Assembly: GCA_963720805.1 (NCBI GenBank) | Contig: CAVRGT010000010.1 | Location: 62,001 to 126,000, forward strand | Source of the DNA: VRUE01 sp963720805 | GTDB lineage: Bacteria; Actinomycetota; Thermoleophilia; Solirubrobacterales; 70-9 | Reading direction: 5' to 3' | DNA length: 64,000 bases | Part shown: piece by piece, positions 54,850-62,482 of the stretch | How positions within the stretch are numbered: position 1 is the stretch's first letter | Layout of the letters: every line of letters begins with the position of its first letter | Made by a program: the position numbers and the translations under genes | Notes under the pieces: generated by a model | The model's database searches: none | What the model was told of the DNA's origin: nothing | Seen by the model: only the letters and a program-made list of their open reading frames with translations

Positions 54850-56510
54850 AGTGGCAGGCGGCCGTTGTGGCGGCCGTCCTCCTCTGCCTACCCGCATCCG
54901 CCGCGGCCGCGGGCGCAGAAGTCACCTCCACGGAAGCGGCCCGAATCGCCGGACGCGATCCCAACGTCGCCCGGGAGACGCGGGCCAACGGGTCCCTGAC
55001 CCACAGCGTCAACAAGGTCGACGGCAACTGGGAGGTCGGTTACTTCGCCGATGACAAGGAGGTCGCCCTGGTCATCGTCGACCCGCAGACCGGCCTTGTG
55101 CGCGAGTCCTGGACCGGGTACCAGGTCGCCTGGAAAATGGCCCGCGGCTACTCGGGCGCCTTCGGCCACAAGCTCAACGCGCCCTATGTCTTCGTGCCCC
55201 TCTGCGCGATCTTCCTGCTCGGCCTGCTCGATTGGCGCCGGCTGCGGCGCCTCGCCAACCTCGACCTGCTCGTCCTGCTCGGCTTCGGCGTCTCCAACTT
55301 CTTCTTCAACCGGGCCGAAATCGGCGTCTCGGTGCCGCTCCAGTACATCCCGCTCGCCTACCTCTTCGGCCGCGCGCTGTGGATCGGGACGCGGGGTGGG
55401 GGAGGGGGGATCAGGCCGCGCTGGCCGGCGGCCTGGCTGCTGATCGCCGCCCTCTTCCTGATCGGTTTCAGGGTCGGACTCAACATGGCTGACTCGGGGG
55501 CAATCGACGTCGGTTACGCCGGTGTGGTGGGCGCTGATCGGATCGCGCACGGGGAACCGGTCTACGACAACTTTCCCGATGACGTCTCGCAGGGAGACAC
55601 CTACGGCCCGGTCAACTACATCGCCTACGTCCCCTTCGAGCGGATTTGGCCCTGGTCGGGAACCTGGAACGACCTCCCCGCCGCCCACGGCGCCGCCGTC
55701 TTCTTCGACCTCGCCACCTTCGCCCTGCTGATCTTCCTCGGCCGCCGCATCCGCCCCGGACCCGCCGGCAACAAGCTCGCCGCGACCCTCGCCTTCGGCT
55801 GGGCCGCCTACCCGTACACAGCGTTCACCCTGCTCTCGAACTCCAATGACTCTCTGGTGGCGATGCTGCTCGTCGCAACGCTGCTCGTCATCGCCAGACC
55901 AGTAGTGCGGGGAGTGATGGCGGCACTGGCCACACTGGCGAAGTTCGCACCGGCCGTGTTGGTTCCAATGCTCGTTACGTATCGGCCCGCGGGTCCTGTC
56001 ACTGCAGGGGACCCCCCACCCCTTCCGGTCGCTAAAGCGTCCTCAGGGGCGGGCCCCCCTACAGTGCCACCCGCGGGAGTTACGTTCGGACTCGCCTTCG
56101 TACTGACGGCGCTCGCTCTGCTGCTGTGGCCGGCGATTGACCCGGGACTGCATACCGTCTACGAGCGCACGATTGCCTACCAAGCAGGTCGCAGCTCTCC
56201 CTTCAGCATTTGGGGACAAGTTCCGTCCCTGGAACCCTTGCGCGTAGCCATCCTTGCCGGAGTGGCAGCTCTCTCCCTGCTCTTCGCCTTCCGTCCCAAG
56301 GAAAAGCAGCTCTTCCAAGTGGCCGCGCTGGGTGCGGCTCTCTTGATCGGCGTCCAGCTCACCATGCACCACTGGTTCTACCTCTACATCGTCTGGTTCT
56401 ACCCCTTGCTCTTGGTGGCGATGGCGGTGGGGTCCCCTATGTCAAACACTCAAGAGCAGCCTGCGGCTGCTCGTTTGACATCAGGGGACCCGACCGCCAC
56501 CCCGACCTAA
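54846..56510 (+). CDS. GT87-like (DUF2029) membrane glycosyltransferase
   Basis: 554 residues. A signal peptide (WQAAVVAAVLLCLPASAAAA) and a PepSY-like small domain (VNKVDGNWEVGYFADDKEVA) precede about ten membrane helices. NMADSGAIDVGYAGVVGADR has the loop Asp expected in GT-C enzymes. YGPVNYIAYVPFERIW and LATLAKFAPAVLVPML fit the GT87/DUF2029 polyprenol-linked mannosyltransferase group. A family D palindrome at 55986-56077 adds about 30 residues between helices, and another hairpin encodes the tail. The stop overlaps ymdB. Confidence 0.75.
   Translation: MKWQAAVVAAVLLCLPASAAAAGAEVTSTEAARIAGRDPNVARETRANGSLTHSVNKVDGNWEVGYFADDKEVALVIVDPQTGLVRESWTGYQVAWKMARGYSGAFGHKLNAPYVFVPLCAIFLLGLLDWRRLRRLANLDLLVLLGFGVSNFFFNRAEIGVSVPLQYIPLAYLFGRALWIGTRGGGGGIRPRWPAAWLLIAALFLIGFRVGLNMADSGAIDVGYAGVVGADRIAHGEPVYDNFPDDVSQGDTYGPVNYIAYVPFERIWPWSGTWNDLPAAHGAAVFFDLATFALLIFLGRRIRPGPAGNKLAATLAFGWAAYPYTAFTLLSNSNDSLVAMLLVATLLVIARPVVRGVMAALATLAKFAPAVLVPMLVTYRPAGPVTAGDPPPLPVAKASSGAGPPTVPPAGVTFGLAFVLTALALLLWPAIDPGLHTVYERTIAYQAGRSSPFSIWGQVPSLEPLRVAILAGVAALSLLFAFRPKEKQLFQVAALGAALLIGVQLTMHHWFYLYIVWFYPLLLVAMAVGSPMSNTQEQPAAARLTSGDPTATPT
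55986..56077 (+). repeat. intragenic family D palindrome, copy D3
   Basis: Same element as D1/D2 (GGGTCCTGTCACTGCAGGGG, TCGCTAAAGCGTCC, TACAGTGCCACCC) with CCCGCGGGT/ACCCGCGGG ends. Here it is read on the opposite strand to D1/D2, giving VTAGDPPPLPVAKASSGAGP, yet still in frame. Confidence 0.85.
56423..56498. repeat. two-tier hairpin at the end of the GT87-like gene
   Basis: Outer arms 56423-56447 and 56473-56498 pair except for a few bases (GGCGG..GGGTCCCC with GGGGACCC..CCGCC; TGTCAAAC with GTTTGACA). An inner GAGCAGCC/GGCTGCTC hairpin is nested. It encodes the hydrophilic tail of the membrane protein and lies 9 bases before its stop. Confidence 0.8.
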
Positions 56511-57283
56511 AGCTCAGGGGCAGGAACCATCACCGGCGTAATCGAGTCAGCAAGCCCGGCATCGTTGACCTCGACCACCGCCCCCATCACCCAAACGTCC
56601 TCCTCCGCCGTCTCAAACTTAACCGGCATCTGGGTGATCATCTGCTCCAGGATCAACTCCGGTTTGACCCCCAGCACGCTGGTCCGCGAGCCGGTCATGC
56701 CGACGTCGGAGATGAAGGCGGTCCCCTGCGGCAGCACCCGCGCGTCGGCGGTGGGCACGTGGGTGTGGGTGCCGAGCACGCCCGCCACCCGTCCGTCGAG
56801 GTGCCAGCCCATCGCGACCTTCTCGCTGGTCACCTCGGCGTGGAAGTCGACGATGACGAAGTCGGCCTCGATCTTCTCGAGGATGTTGTCGGCCTCGTGG
56901 AACGGAGAGCGCGCCACCCGCAGGCCGATCGCGCCGCTGAGGTTGATCACGCCGCAGCGGCGCCCGGCGATCTCGACCACTGTGTAGCCGCGGCCGGGGT
57001 TGGCGTAGGGGTAGTTGGCCGGCCGGATCAAACGGTCGCTGCGGTTGAGGTAGCTGTAGACCTCGCGGTGGCGGTAGACGTGGTTGCCGGTCGTGATCAC
57101 GTCGGCGCCGGCGTCGAAGATGGCACCCGCGGTCTTCTCGGTGATGCCCATCCCACCGGCCGAGTTCTCGCCGTTGACGATCACCATCTCCGGCGCGAAG
57201 CGCTCGCGCAACCCCGGCATCGCGGCAGCGAGACCGCGGCGGCCCGGGCCGCCGACCACGTCGCCGATGAAGAGGACCCTCAT
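56507..57283 (-). CDS. ymdB: YmdB family metallophosphoesterase
   Basis: 258 residues. VLFIGDVVGGPGRRGLAAAM, VNGENSAGGMGIT, DVITTGNHVYRHRE and DFHAEVTSEKVAMGWHLDGR, then GTHTHVPTADARVLPQGTAF and DVGMTG, cover all metal-binding motifs of the TIGR00282 family. YmdB of Bacillus hydrolyses cyclic nucleotides and affects biofilm decisions. TAGGGT on the minus strand lies 7 bases before the ATG, a leaderless arrangement. Convergent overlap with the GT87-like gene is 4 bases. Confidence 0.94.
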   Translation of the reverse strand: MRVLFIGDVVGGPGRRGLAAAMPGLRERFAPEMVIVNGENSAGGMGITEKTAGAIFDAGADVITTGNHVYRHREVYSYLNRSDRLIRPANYPYANPGRGYTVVEIAGRRCGVINLSGAIGLRVARSPFHEADNILEKIEADFVIVDFHAEVTSEKVAMGWHLDGRVAGVLGTHTHVPTADARVLPQGTAFISDVGMTGSRTSVLGVKPELILEQMITQMPVKFETAEEDVWVMGAVVEVNDAGLADSITPVMVPAPEL

Positions 57284-57290
57284 GGTCCTG

Positions 57291-57296
57291 ACCCTA
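57291..57296 (-). promoter_or_regulatory. -10 box of leaderless ymdB
   Basis: TAGGGT on the minus strand ends 7 bases before the ymdB ATG at 57283. The divergent gene on the plus strand begins 29 bases further right. Confidence 0.45.
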
Positions 57297-57324
57297 TCCG
57301 CGAAATTGCGAAAGGGTGTGCAGG

Positions 57325-58011
57325 GTGAACGAGCGAAACGACGTGGTCGAGCGCGCCCTGGGCTATCCCTACGCCGCCCCGTCAGGGCCCTTCATCCAGC
57401 TCGGCCACCAGACTCTCGACCCGGACGAGCTCGAGATCGACCGCGAGGCGCGAACGCCGGTGCTGGCCTACGGCTCGAATGCTGCTCCCAAAGTCCTCTC
57501 GCGCAAGCTGGCGCTGACCGACCAGCCGGTGCTCGTCGTGCCCGCCCGCCTGCGCGAGTTCGACGTCGTCTACTCTGCCCACATCTCCCCTTACGGGGCA
57601 ATCCCCGCGACCCTCCAGCGCAGCCCGGGGACCGAGGTCAGGGTCCACGTCATCTACATGACCAGCGCCCAGATCGGCGTCATCTCGGCGACCGAGCCGA
57701 ACTACGAGCCGCGGTTGCTCGAGGGCGTTGAGTGCCGGCTCGAGGACGGCGAGGAGCTGAGCGAGGTCTCGGCCTACATCAGCCGGCACGGCTGCCTGCT
57801 CGTCGACGGCTCCGAGATCGCCCTCGCCGCGGTCACGGCGAGCGGCCGGACGCTTGCGGCGATCGCCGAGCCCGAGGCGATGGAGCTGGTCAGGTCATCG
57901 CTGTGTCCCGACACCGACCTCGAGTCCTTCGTGCTCGCCAACGTCTCCGACCCGAACCTCTCCCAGGCCCGCACCGCCCAGCTCCCACGGCGCCCCCTCT
58001 CCTCGGCCTGA
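57325..58011 (+). CDS. gamma-glutamylcyclotransferase-like (AIG2/GGCT fold) protein
   Basis: 228 residues from GTG 57325. PVLAYGSNAAPKVLSRKL resembles the YGSN nucleotide-loop-like motif of the GGCT/AIG2 fold, followed by VVYSAHISPYGAIPATLQRS. VIYMTSAQIGVISATEPNY would be the strand carrying the catalytic Glu. The assignment rests mainly on YGSN and the overall strand pattern. The C-terminal third (SGRTLAAIAEPEAMELVR) is not recognisable. A GGCT-like role in gamma-glutamyl peptide turnover is possible; confidence is moderate. Confidence 0.5.
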   Translation: MNERNDVVERALGYPYAAPSGPFIQLGHQTLDPDELEIDREARTPVLAYGSNAAPKVLSRKLALTDQPVLVVPARLREFDVVYSAHISPYGAIPATLQRSPGTEVRVHVIYMTSAQIGVISATEPNYEPRLLEGVECRLEDGEELSEVSAYISRHGCLLVDGSEIALAAVTASGRTLAAIAEPEAMELVRSSLCPDTDLESFVLANVSDPNLSQARTAQLPRRPLSSA

Positions 58012-58018
58012 CTTTTCC

Positions 58019-58067
58019 GAACTGCATCAACTTGTCCATCTGCCAGGTGGAGAAGTTGATGCTGTTC
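58019..58067. terminator. bidirectional terminator-like hairpin
   Basis: 15-base arms (58019-58033, 58053-58067) with one mismatch, plus partial TCCATCTG/CAGGTGGA pairing in the loop. It lies 7 bases after the GGCT-like stop and 2 bases after the convergent permease stop, filling the whole gap. Confidence 0.75.
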
Positions 58068-58069
58068 GC

Positions 58070-59422
58070 TCAGACGGCGCTGAAGCGGCGCAGGGCGAGG
58101 CGGGCGAGGAGGCCGTAGGCGAGGATCAGGATGCCGAGGTGAAGCAGGGCGCCGCCGATGCTCGGGCCGCCCGGGTCCAACGCGGCGGTCATCGCCTGCA
58201 GCGCCGGCTTGAAGGGGAAGACCGCGGCGATCACCTTGATCACGCCGTAGAGCGTCGGACCGACCGTGCCCGACGGGATCAGCGAGAGGAAGGCGACCGG
58301 CAGGACGACCATGAAGGCGAGCAGCGAGACCGCCCGCACCTCCCGCGCCGCCGCCCCAAGGGCCGCACCCGCAGTCCCCAAAGCCGCCCCGCCCGCCACG
58401 ATCGCCAGCAGCCAGAGCCCGAAGCGGCCCCAGTGCAGGGGGACGAAGAAGGCCAGGCCGGCCAGCATCAGCAGGGTCACGAGCAGGCCGACGGCGACTC
58501 CGAGCGCGACCTTCTCGGTCAGCAAGGCCGAGCGCGAGACCAGGCCCCGGGTCAGCCGCGGGAAGGCGTTCTCCTCGCGCTCCAGGGCCAGTGAGCCGGC
58601 GACGAGCAGGACCGTGACGAAGGCCAGGGTGAAGGTTGCCGCGACGGCGATCGCGAAGACTTCCAGCGGCGGGGTGGAGGTGTTGACGATCTGCTTGTCG
58701 ACCGCGATCGGCTGGCTGATCCGGGTCAGCAGGGTCGCCGCGGTGCCCAGGTTGCTCTTGGTCAGGGCGGTGAAACGGAGGACCTGGTCGAGCGATTGGC
58801 GCAGCGCGCCCGGCGGCAGCGACGCCCGCACGGCGTGGAGGATCCGCGTGGTGGTGCCGAGCCCGAGGATCTGGATCGCCTGGCCGAGCACGGTGAACTG
58901 GCCGCCGTTGACCACGAGCCCGACGAATTTGCCGCCTTCGTGGGCGATCTGGCGGGCGATCACCAGGTTGGCCTGGGTCAGTAGAGCGTTGATCCGGTCG
59001 TTGACCAGGCGCGCCTTGACCGGGTCCTCTTCGTTGACGATCACTTCGACTTCGGGCGTTCGTGGGATCGGGGTCGAGAGCGAGTTGATGTTGTCGACCA
59101 GGTCCGCGGGCAGGATCAGGGCCGCCAGCACGTCGCCGGAGCTGACCTCTTCCACCGCTTCGGCGTGGTCCTTGACGTGGACGCACTCGACCCGTTCGCA
59201 GATCCGGTCGCTGACCCCGATTTTGGGCAGTTGTGTGGTGCCGACCGAGACACGTGAGTCGGCCGGCACCTCGTTGAGGAAGGCGACGCGGGGCTTCTCC
59301 GGCGAGCGCGAGATCGCGAAGCCGACGAGGACCGCGATCAGGACCGGGTAGGCGACCAGCAGGAAGGCCTGCAGGGGGGAGCGGCGGAGGATCTGCAGGT
59401 CCTTGAGCAGCAGCCAACGCAT
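58070..59422 (-). CDS. ABC-2 type transporter permease
   Basis: 450 residues. One N-terminal helix (LQAFLLVAYPVLIAVLVGFA) is followed by a large extracytoplasmic domain (about 40-235) and five C-terminal helices: AVAATFTLAFVTVLLVAGSL, VAVGLLVTLLMLAGLAFFVP, GLWLLAIVAGGAALGTAGAA, SLLAFMVVLPVAFLSLI and LHLGILILAYGLLARLAL. This is the ABC2_membrane_3 layout of exporters for drugs or lipids. The start shares one base with the ATPase stop (TGATG), so the two subunits are coupled. Cargo unknown. Confidence 0.88.
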   Translation of the reverse strand: MRWLLLKDLQILRRSPLQAFLLVAYPVLIAVLVGFAISRSPEKPRVAFLNEVPADSRVSVGTTQLPKIGVSDRICERVECVHVKDHAEAVEEVSSGDVLAALILPADLVDNINSLSTPIPRTPEVEVIVNEEDPVKARLVNDRINALLTQANLVIARQIAHEGGKFVGLVVNGGQFTVLGQAIQILGLGTTTRILHAVRASLPPGALRQSLDQVLRFTALTKSNLGTAATLLTRISQPIAVDKQIVNTSTPPLEVFAIAVAATFTLAFVTVLLVAGSLALEREENAFPRLTRGLVSRSALLTEKVALGVAVGLLVTLLMLAGLAFFVPLHWGRFGLWLLAIVAGGAALGTAGAALGAAAREVRAVSLLAFMVVLPVAFLSLIPSGTVGPTLYGVIKVIAAVFPFKPALQAMTAALDPGGPSIGGALLHLGILILAYGLLARLALRRFSAV

Positions 59423-60162
59423 CAGTGACCCCGGTGGTGGAGAAAGGCGACGAAGGCGGTCTCGAAGTCCTGCTCGGCAGCCTCGCGGGCCTCTTCGCGC
59501 ACGGCCCCCCGCAACCCCTCGGTCGACCCGTCGAAAAGCGCCTCGCCATCGGCAAGCACCAACAGCCGCCTGCCGTAGCGCTCGGCCTCCTGAATGTCGT
59601 GCGTAGAAAAGATCACCGTCGTCCCCCGCTCACTCGCCAGCGCCGAGACGAACTCCCACAACCGCGCCCGCTGCCGCGGATCCAACCCCACACTCGGCTC
59701 ATCGAGCAACAACACCGAAGGCCGCGCCAACAGCCCAATCGCAATATTGATCCGCTGCTGATTCCCCCCCGACAACCGAGCCACGATCTCCCCCCGCCGC
59801 TCAGTCAGCCCCGTCAACTCCAACATCTCCTCAACGGACCCACGCGGATCCGGATGCTTCTCCAGCCGAGCAAACAACAACAGGTTCTCCTCAACGGTCA
59901 GCCGCCTATATAGAGCCGCCTGCTGAGGCACCCACCCCACCTCACCCTCGGGGACGTGAACCTCACCTCCGTCGGGCTTTGAGATGCCGGCGAGTATCGA
60001 GAGCAGCGTCGTCTTGCCCGCTCCGTTGGGCCCGATCACAGCCACGAGATCCCCCGCAGCGGCCTCGAAGCTGACGCCCCGCAGCGCTTCGCGCTCGCCA
60101 AAGCGCTTGACCAGCTCGCGCGCCTCCAGCACGGCAACGCTCGTCCCACTCCCCGCATCCAT
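59422..60162 (-). CDS. ABC transporter ATP-binding protein
   Basis: 246 residues. Walker A is AVIGPNGAGKTTLLSILAGI, the Q-loop is VGWVPQQAALYRRLTVEENL, the signature is ARLSGGNQQRINIAIGLLAR (LSGGN in place of LSGGQ) and Walker B is VLLLDEPSVGLDPRQRARLW, with the switch His in IFSTHDIQEAERY. It is an ABC-A/DrrA-like exporter ATPase. Codon use in the middle of the gene is less GC-rich than neighbours. It powers the permease encoded immediately after it. Confidence 0.94.
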   Translation of the reverse strand: MDAGSGTSVAVLEARELVKRFGEREALRGVSFEAAAGDLVAVIGPNGAGKTTLLSILAGISKPDGGEVHVPEGEVGWVPQQAALYRRLTVEENLLLFARLEKHPDPRGSVEEMLELTGLTERRGEIVARLSGGNQQRINIAIGLLARPSVLLLDEPSVGLDPRQRARLWEFVSALASERGTTVIFSTHDIQEAERYGRRLLVLADGEALFDGSTEGLRGAVREEAREAAEQDFETAFVAFLHHRGH

Positions 60163-60170
60163 GCTGCCGA

Positions 60171-60176
60171 AAGCTA
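60171..60176 (-). promoter_or_regulatory. -10 box of leaderless ABC operon
   Basis: TAGCTT on the minus strand ends 8 bases before the ATG at 60162. Confidence 0.4.
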
Positions 60177-60218
60177 TCCGTAGCCAGGAATCGGATTGTT
60201 AGACCGCGCTTGAGGATG

Positions 60219-60291
60219 GGAGAGAGGTGCCCCTATCCCAGACACTCAGACCGGCGTAAGCCGGGCGTCTGGGATAGGGGCACCTCTCTCC
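60219..60291. repeat. perfect 25-bp hairpin between divergent ABC and hemB promoters
   Basis: Arms 60219-60243 and 60267-60291 are perfectly complementary. The loop holds CCGGC-GTAA-GCCGG, a small stem with a GTAA (GNRA-type) tetraloop. Unlike other hairpins here it is upstream of both genes, so it is not a terminator of either. It ends 6 bases before the hemB -10 box and may act as an operator or cruciform. Confidence 0.85.
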
Positions 60292-60297
60292 CTCCCT

Positions 60298-60303
60298 TAA
60301 ACT
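60298..60303 (+). promoter_or_regulatory. -10 box of leaderless hemB
   Basis: TAAACT ends 8 bases before the hemB ATG. The -35 would overlap the right arm of the perfect hairpin, so extrusion or protein binding there could control the haem genes. Confidence 0.45.
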
Positions 60304-60311
60304 CGTTTCGA

Positions 60312-61283
60312 ATGCCGTTTCCCGCCACACGCTTGCGCCGCTTGCGCCGCACCGAGGCTTTGCGCGGCCTAGTCCGCGAGACAACCCTGGCCCCAAGCCA
60401 CCTCATCCAGCCACTGTTTGTGGTCGCTGGCGAGAACGTCCGCGAGGAAGTTGAGACGATGCCGGGCGTTGAGCGTTTCTCCATCTCGGAGCTGGTTGCC
60501 GAGTGCACCGAGATAGCGCCGACGGGGATCGGAGCGGTGTTGCTGTTCGGCGTTCCCGCTGCCAAGGACGAGTCGGGCACGGGTGCTTACGACGATGAGG
60601 GCATCGTGCAGATGGCGGTTCGGGCTCTCAAGGAGGCCCACCCCGATCTCACGGTGATTACTGACGTTTGTTTGTGCGAGTACACGTCCCACGGGCACTG
60701 CGGCTTCGTCCGTGATGGGGAGGTGGACAACGACATCACCGTTGAGCTGTTGGCGAAAATCGCGATCTCGCACGCCGAGGCCGGTGCTGACGCGGTCGCG
60801 CCCAGCGACATGATGGACGGTCGGATCGGCACGATCCGCCACCAGCTCGACGAGGAGGGTCACGCCGGCGTTCCGATCATCGCCTACAGCGCCAAGTACG
60901 CCTCCGCCTTCTACGGTCCCTTCCGCGACGCCGCCGAGTCGACCCCCGAGTTCGGCGACCGGCGCGGCTACCAGATGGATCCGGCCAACGCCGCTGAAGC
61001 CGTGCGCGAGGCCGAACTGGACCTGGAAGAGGGCGCCGACATGCTGATGGTCAAGCCCGCCACCCCATATCTGGACGTCGTGCGCCAGGTGAAGGACGCG
61101 ACCGCGGCCCCGCTCGTCGCCTACCACGTCTCCGGCGAGTACTCGATGCTGAAGGCCGCCGCCGCGCAGGGCTGGATCGACGAGCGCGCCGCCGTGCTCG
61201 AGACGCTGACCTCGATCCGCCGCGCCGGCGCCGACGCGATCGTCACCTACTACGCCAAGGAGGCAGCCGCGTGGCTTCAGTGA
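60312..61283 (+). CDS. hemB: delta-aminolevulinic acid dehydratase (porphobilinogen synthase)
   Basis: 323 residues. It joins two ALA molecules to porphobilinogen. LIQPLFVVAGENVREEVETM is near the start. The zinc site is DVCLCEYTSHGHCG with three Cys, so this is the zinc-dependent type. The two Schiff-base lysines are in IIAYSAKYASAFYGPFRDAA and ADMLMVKPATPYLDV. ATG 60312 is chosen by homology and by its -10 box; frames upstream cross the hairpin. It begins the hemB, siroheme-decarboxylase-like, hemL cluster. Confidence 0.96.
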   Translation: MPFPATRLRRLRRTEALRGLVRETTLAPSHLIQPLFVVAGENVREEVETMPGVERFSISELVAECTEIAPTGIGAVLLFGVPAAKDESGTGAYDDEGIVQMAVRALKEAHPDLTVITDVCLCEYTSHGHCGFVRDGEVDNDITVELLAKIAISHAEAGADAVAPSDMMDGRIGTIRHQLDEEGHAGVPIIAYSAKYASAFYGPFRDAAESTPEFGDRRGYQMDPANAAEAVREAELDLEEGADMLMVKPATPYLDVVRQVKDATAAPLVAYHVSGEYSMLKAAAAQGWIDERAAVLETLTSIRRAGADAIVTYYAKEAAAWLQ

Positions 61284-62359
61284 AGGTCCCCCAGTCGAAG
61301 GCGCGCTCGCGCAAGGACGGCGCCGCGATTCCGCTCGACGAGACTGACAAGCGGCTGATGAACCTGCTGCAGTCGAGCTTCCCGCTCGACCCCGAGCCCT
61401 TCGCCCTCCTCGCCTCCGAGGCGGAGCTGGAGTTGGACGATGTCCTCGCCCGCACCAACCGCCTGCTCGAGAACCGGATCATCCGCGAGATCACGCCGAT
61501 CTTCGACACCCGCGCGCTCGGCTACGACTCGATGCTGGTCGCCGCCAAGGTCGACAGCGAGCACCCGCAGCGCGCCGCCCAGATCGTCAACTCCCACCCC
61601 GGCGTCTCGCACAACTACCTGCGTACCCACGACTTCAACCTCTGGTTCACGATCGCCACCCCGCCGGACTCCGAGCTCGGCCTGCCCGGCACGCTGGAGG
61701 CGCTGATGCGCGAGACCGGCGCCGAGTCGATGCGCGAGCTGCCCACCCTGACCCTGTTCAAGATCAACATGAACCTGGAGATGGAGAAGGGCACCGACGC
61801 CCTCGCCGCCGCCGCGGTCGACGCCGCCCCGCCGCGCGAGCTCGAGGCGCAGCCCTACGACGAGCGCGACATCGCCGTGATCCGTGCGCTGCAGGGGCCG
61901 ATGGAGGCGGTCGAGCGGCCCTACGACGCCGCTGCGGCCGAGGTCGGGATGACGACAGAGGAGCTGCTGGCCCACCTCGGCGCCATGGTCGAGCGCAAGC
62001 TGCTGCGCCGCGTCGCCGCGATCCTCTTCCACCGCCGCGCCGGCTTCTCGGCCAACGGCATGGGCGTCTGGAAGGTGCCCGAGGCCGAGATCATGACCAC
62101 CGGCGCCCGCATGGCCTCCTTCCGCGGAATCTCGCACTGCTACCAGCGCCCCACCTATGAGGACTGGCCCTACAGCGTCTTCACCATGGCTCACGGCCGC
62201 TCCAAGGAGGAGTGCGACGCGGTTCTCGACTCGATCGCCGAGGACTGCGGTATGGGCCCCGAGGACCGCGCCACCCTCTACTCCTCGACTGAGTACAAGA
62301 AGATCCGGCTGCGCTACTTCACCGACGATTACCGGCGCTGGGAAGAGGAGCACTCCTGA
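61280..62359 (+). CDS. fused siroheme decarboxylase-like protein (AhbA-AhbB/NirDL-type, Lrp/AsnC fold)
   Basis: 359 residues from GTG 61280 (GTGA overlap with hemB). It has two similar halves, each a winged helix plus ferredoxin-like domain. The first is LDETDKRLMNLLQSSFPLDP, LLENRIIREITPIFDTRALG, HPGVSHNYLRTHDFNLWFTI. The second is DIAVIRALQGPMEAVERPYD, VERKLLRRVAAILFHRRAGF, and ISHCYQRPTYEDWPYSVFTM. The SHNYLR/HCYQRP segments match those of AhbA and AhbB, which remove acetate side-chain carboxyls from siroheme. Usually they are two proteins. A role as a haem-responsive regulator is the alternative. Confidence 0.8.
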   Translation: MKVPQSKARSRKDGAAIPLDETDKRLMNLLQSSFPLDPEPFALLASEAELELDDVLARTNRLLENRIIREITPIFDTRALGYDSMLVAAKVDSEHPQRAAQIVNSHPGVSHNYLRTHDFNLWFTIATPPDSELGLPGTLEALMRETGAESMRELPTLTLFKINMNLEMEKGTDALAAAAVDAAPPRELEAQPYDERDIAVIRALQGPMEAVERPYDAAAAEVGMTTEELLAHLGAMVERKLLRRVAAILFHRRAGFSANGMGVWKVPEAEIMTTGARMASFRGISHCYQRPTYEDWPYSVFTMAHGRSKEECDAVLDSIAEDCGMGPEDRATLYSSTEYKKIRLRYFTDDYRRWEEEHS

Positions 62360-62472
62360 TGCCAGGTCCGGCAGGGGTTTCGCTTAACTTTTTCGGTGGA
62401 GACGCGCTGGCTGGCGCCGCAAGGGATTGCCGAAAAAGTGCAAGACGCTTCACCCCTGCCGGACCTGGCATC
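62358..62472 (+). repeat. family A hairpin element, copy A6
   Basis: Perfect 21-bp arms (62358-62378, 62452-62472) with core TTTCGCTTAACTTTTTCG / CGAAAAAGTGCAAGACGCTTC. The left arm begins in the stop codon of the decarboxylase-like gene. The core GTG (62438) is open and in frame with hemL. Confidence 0.9.
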
Positions 62473-62482
62473 TAGCGAAGCT

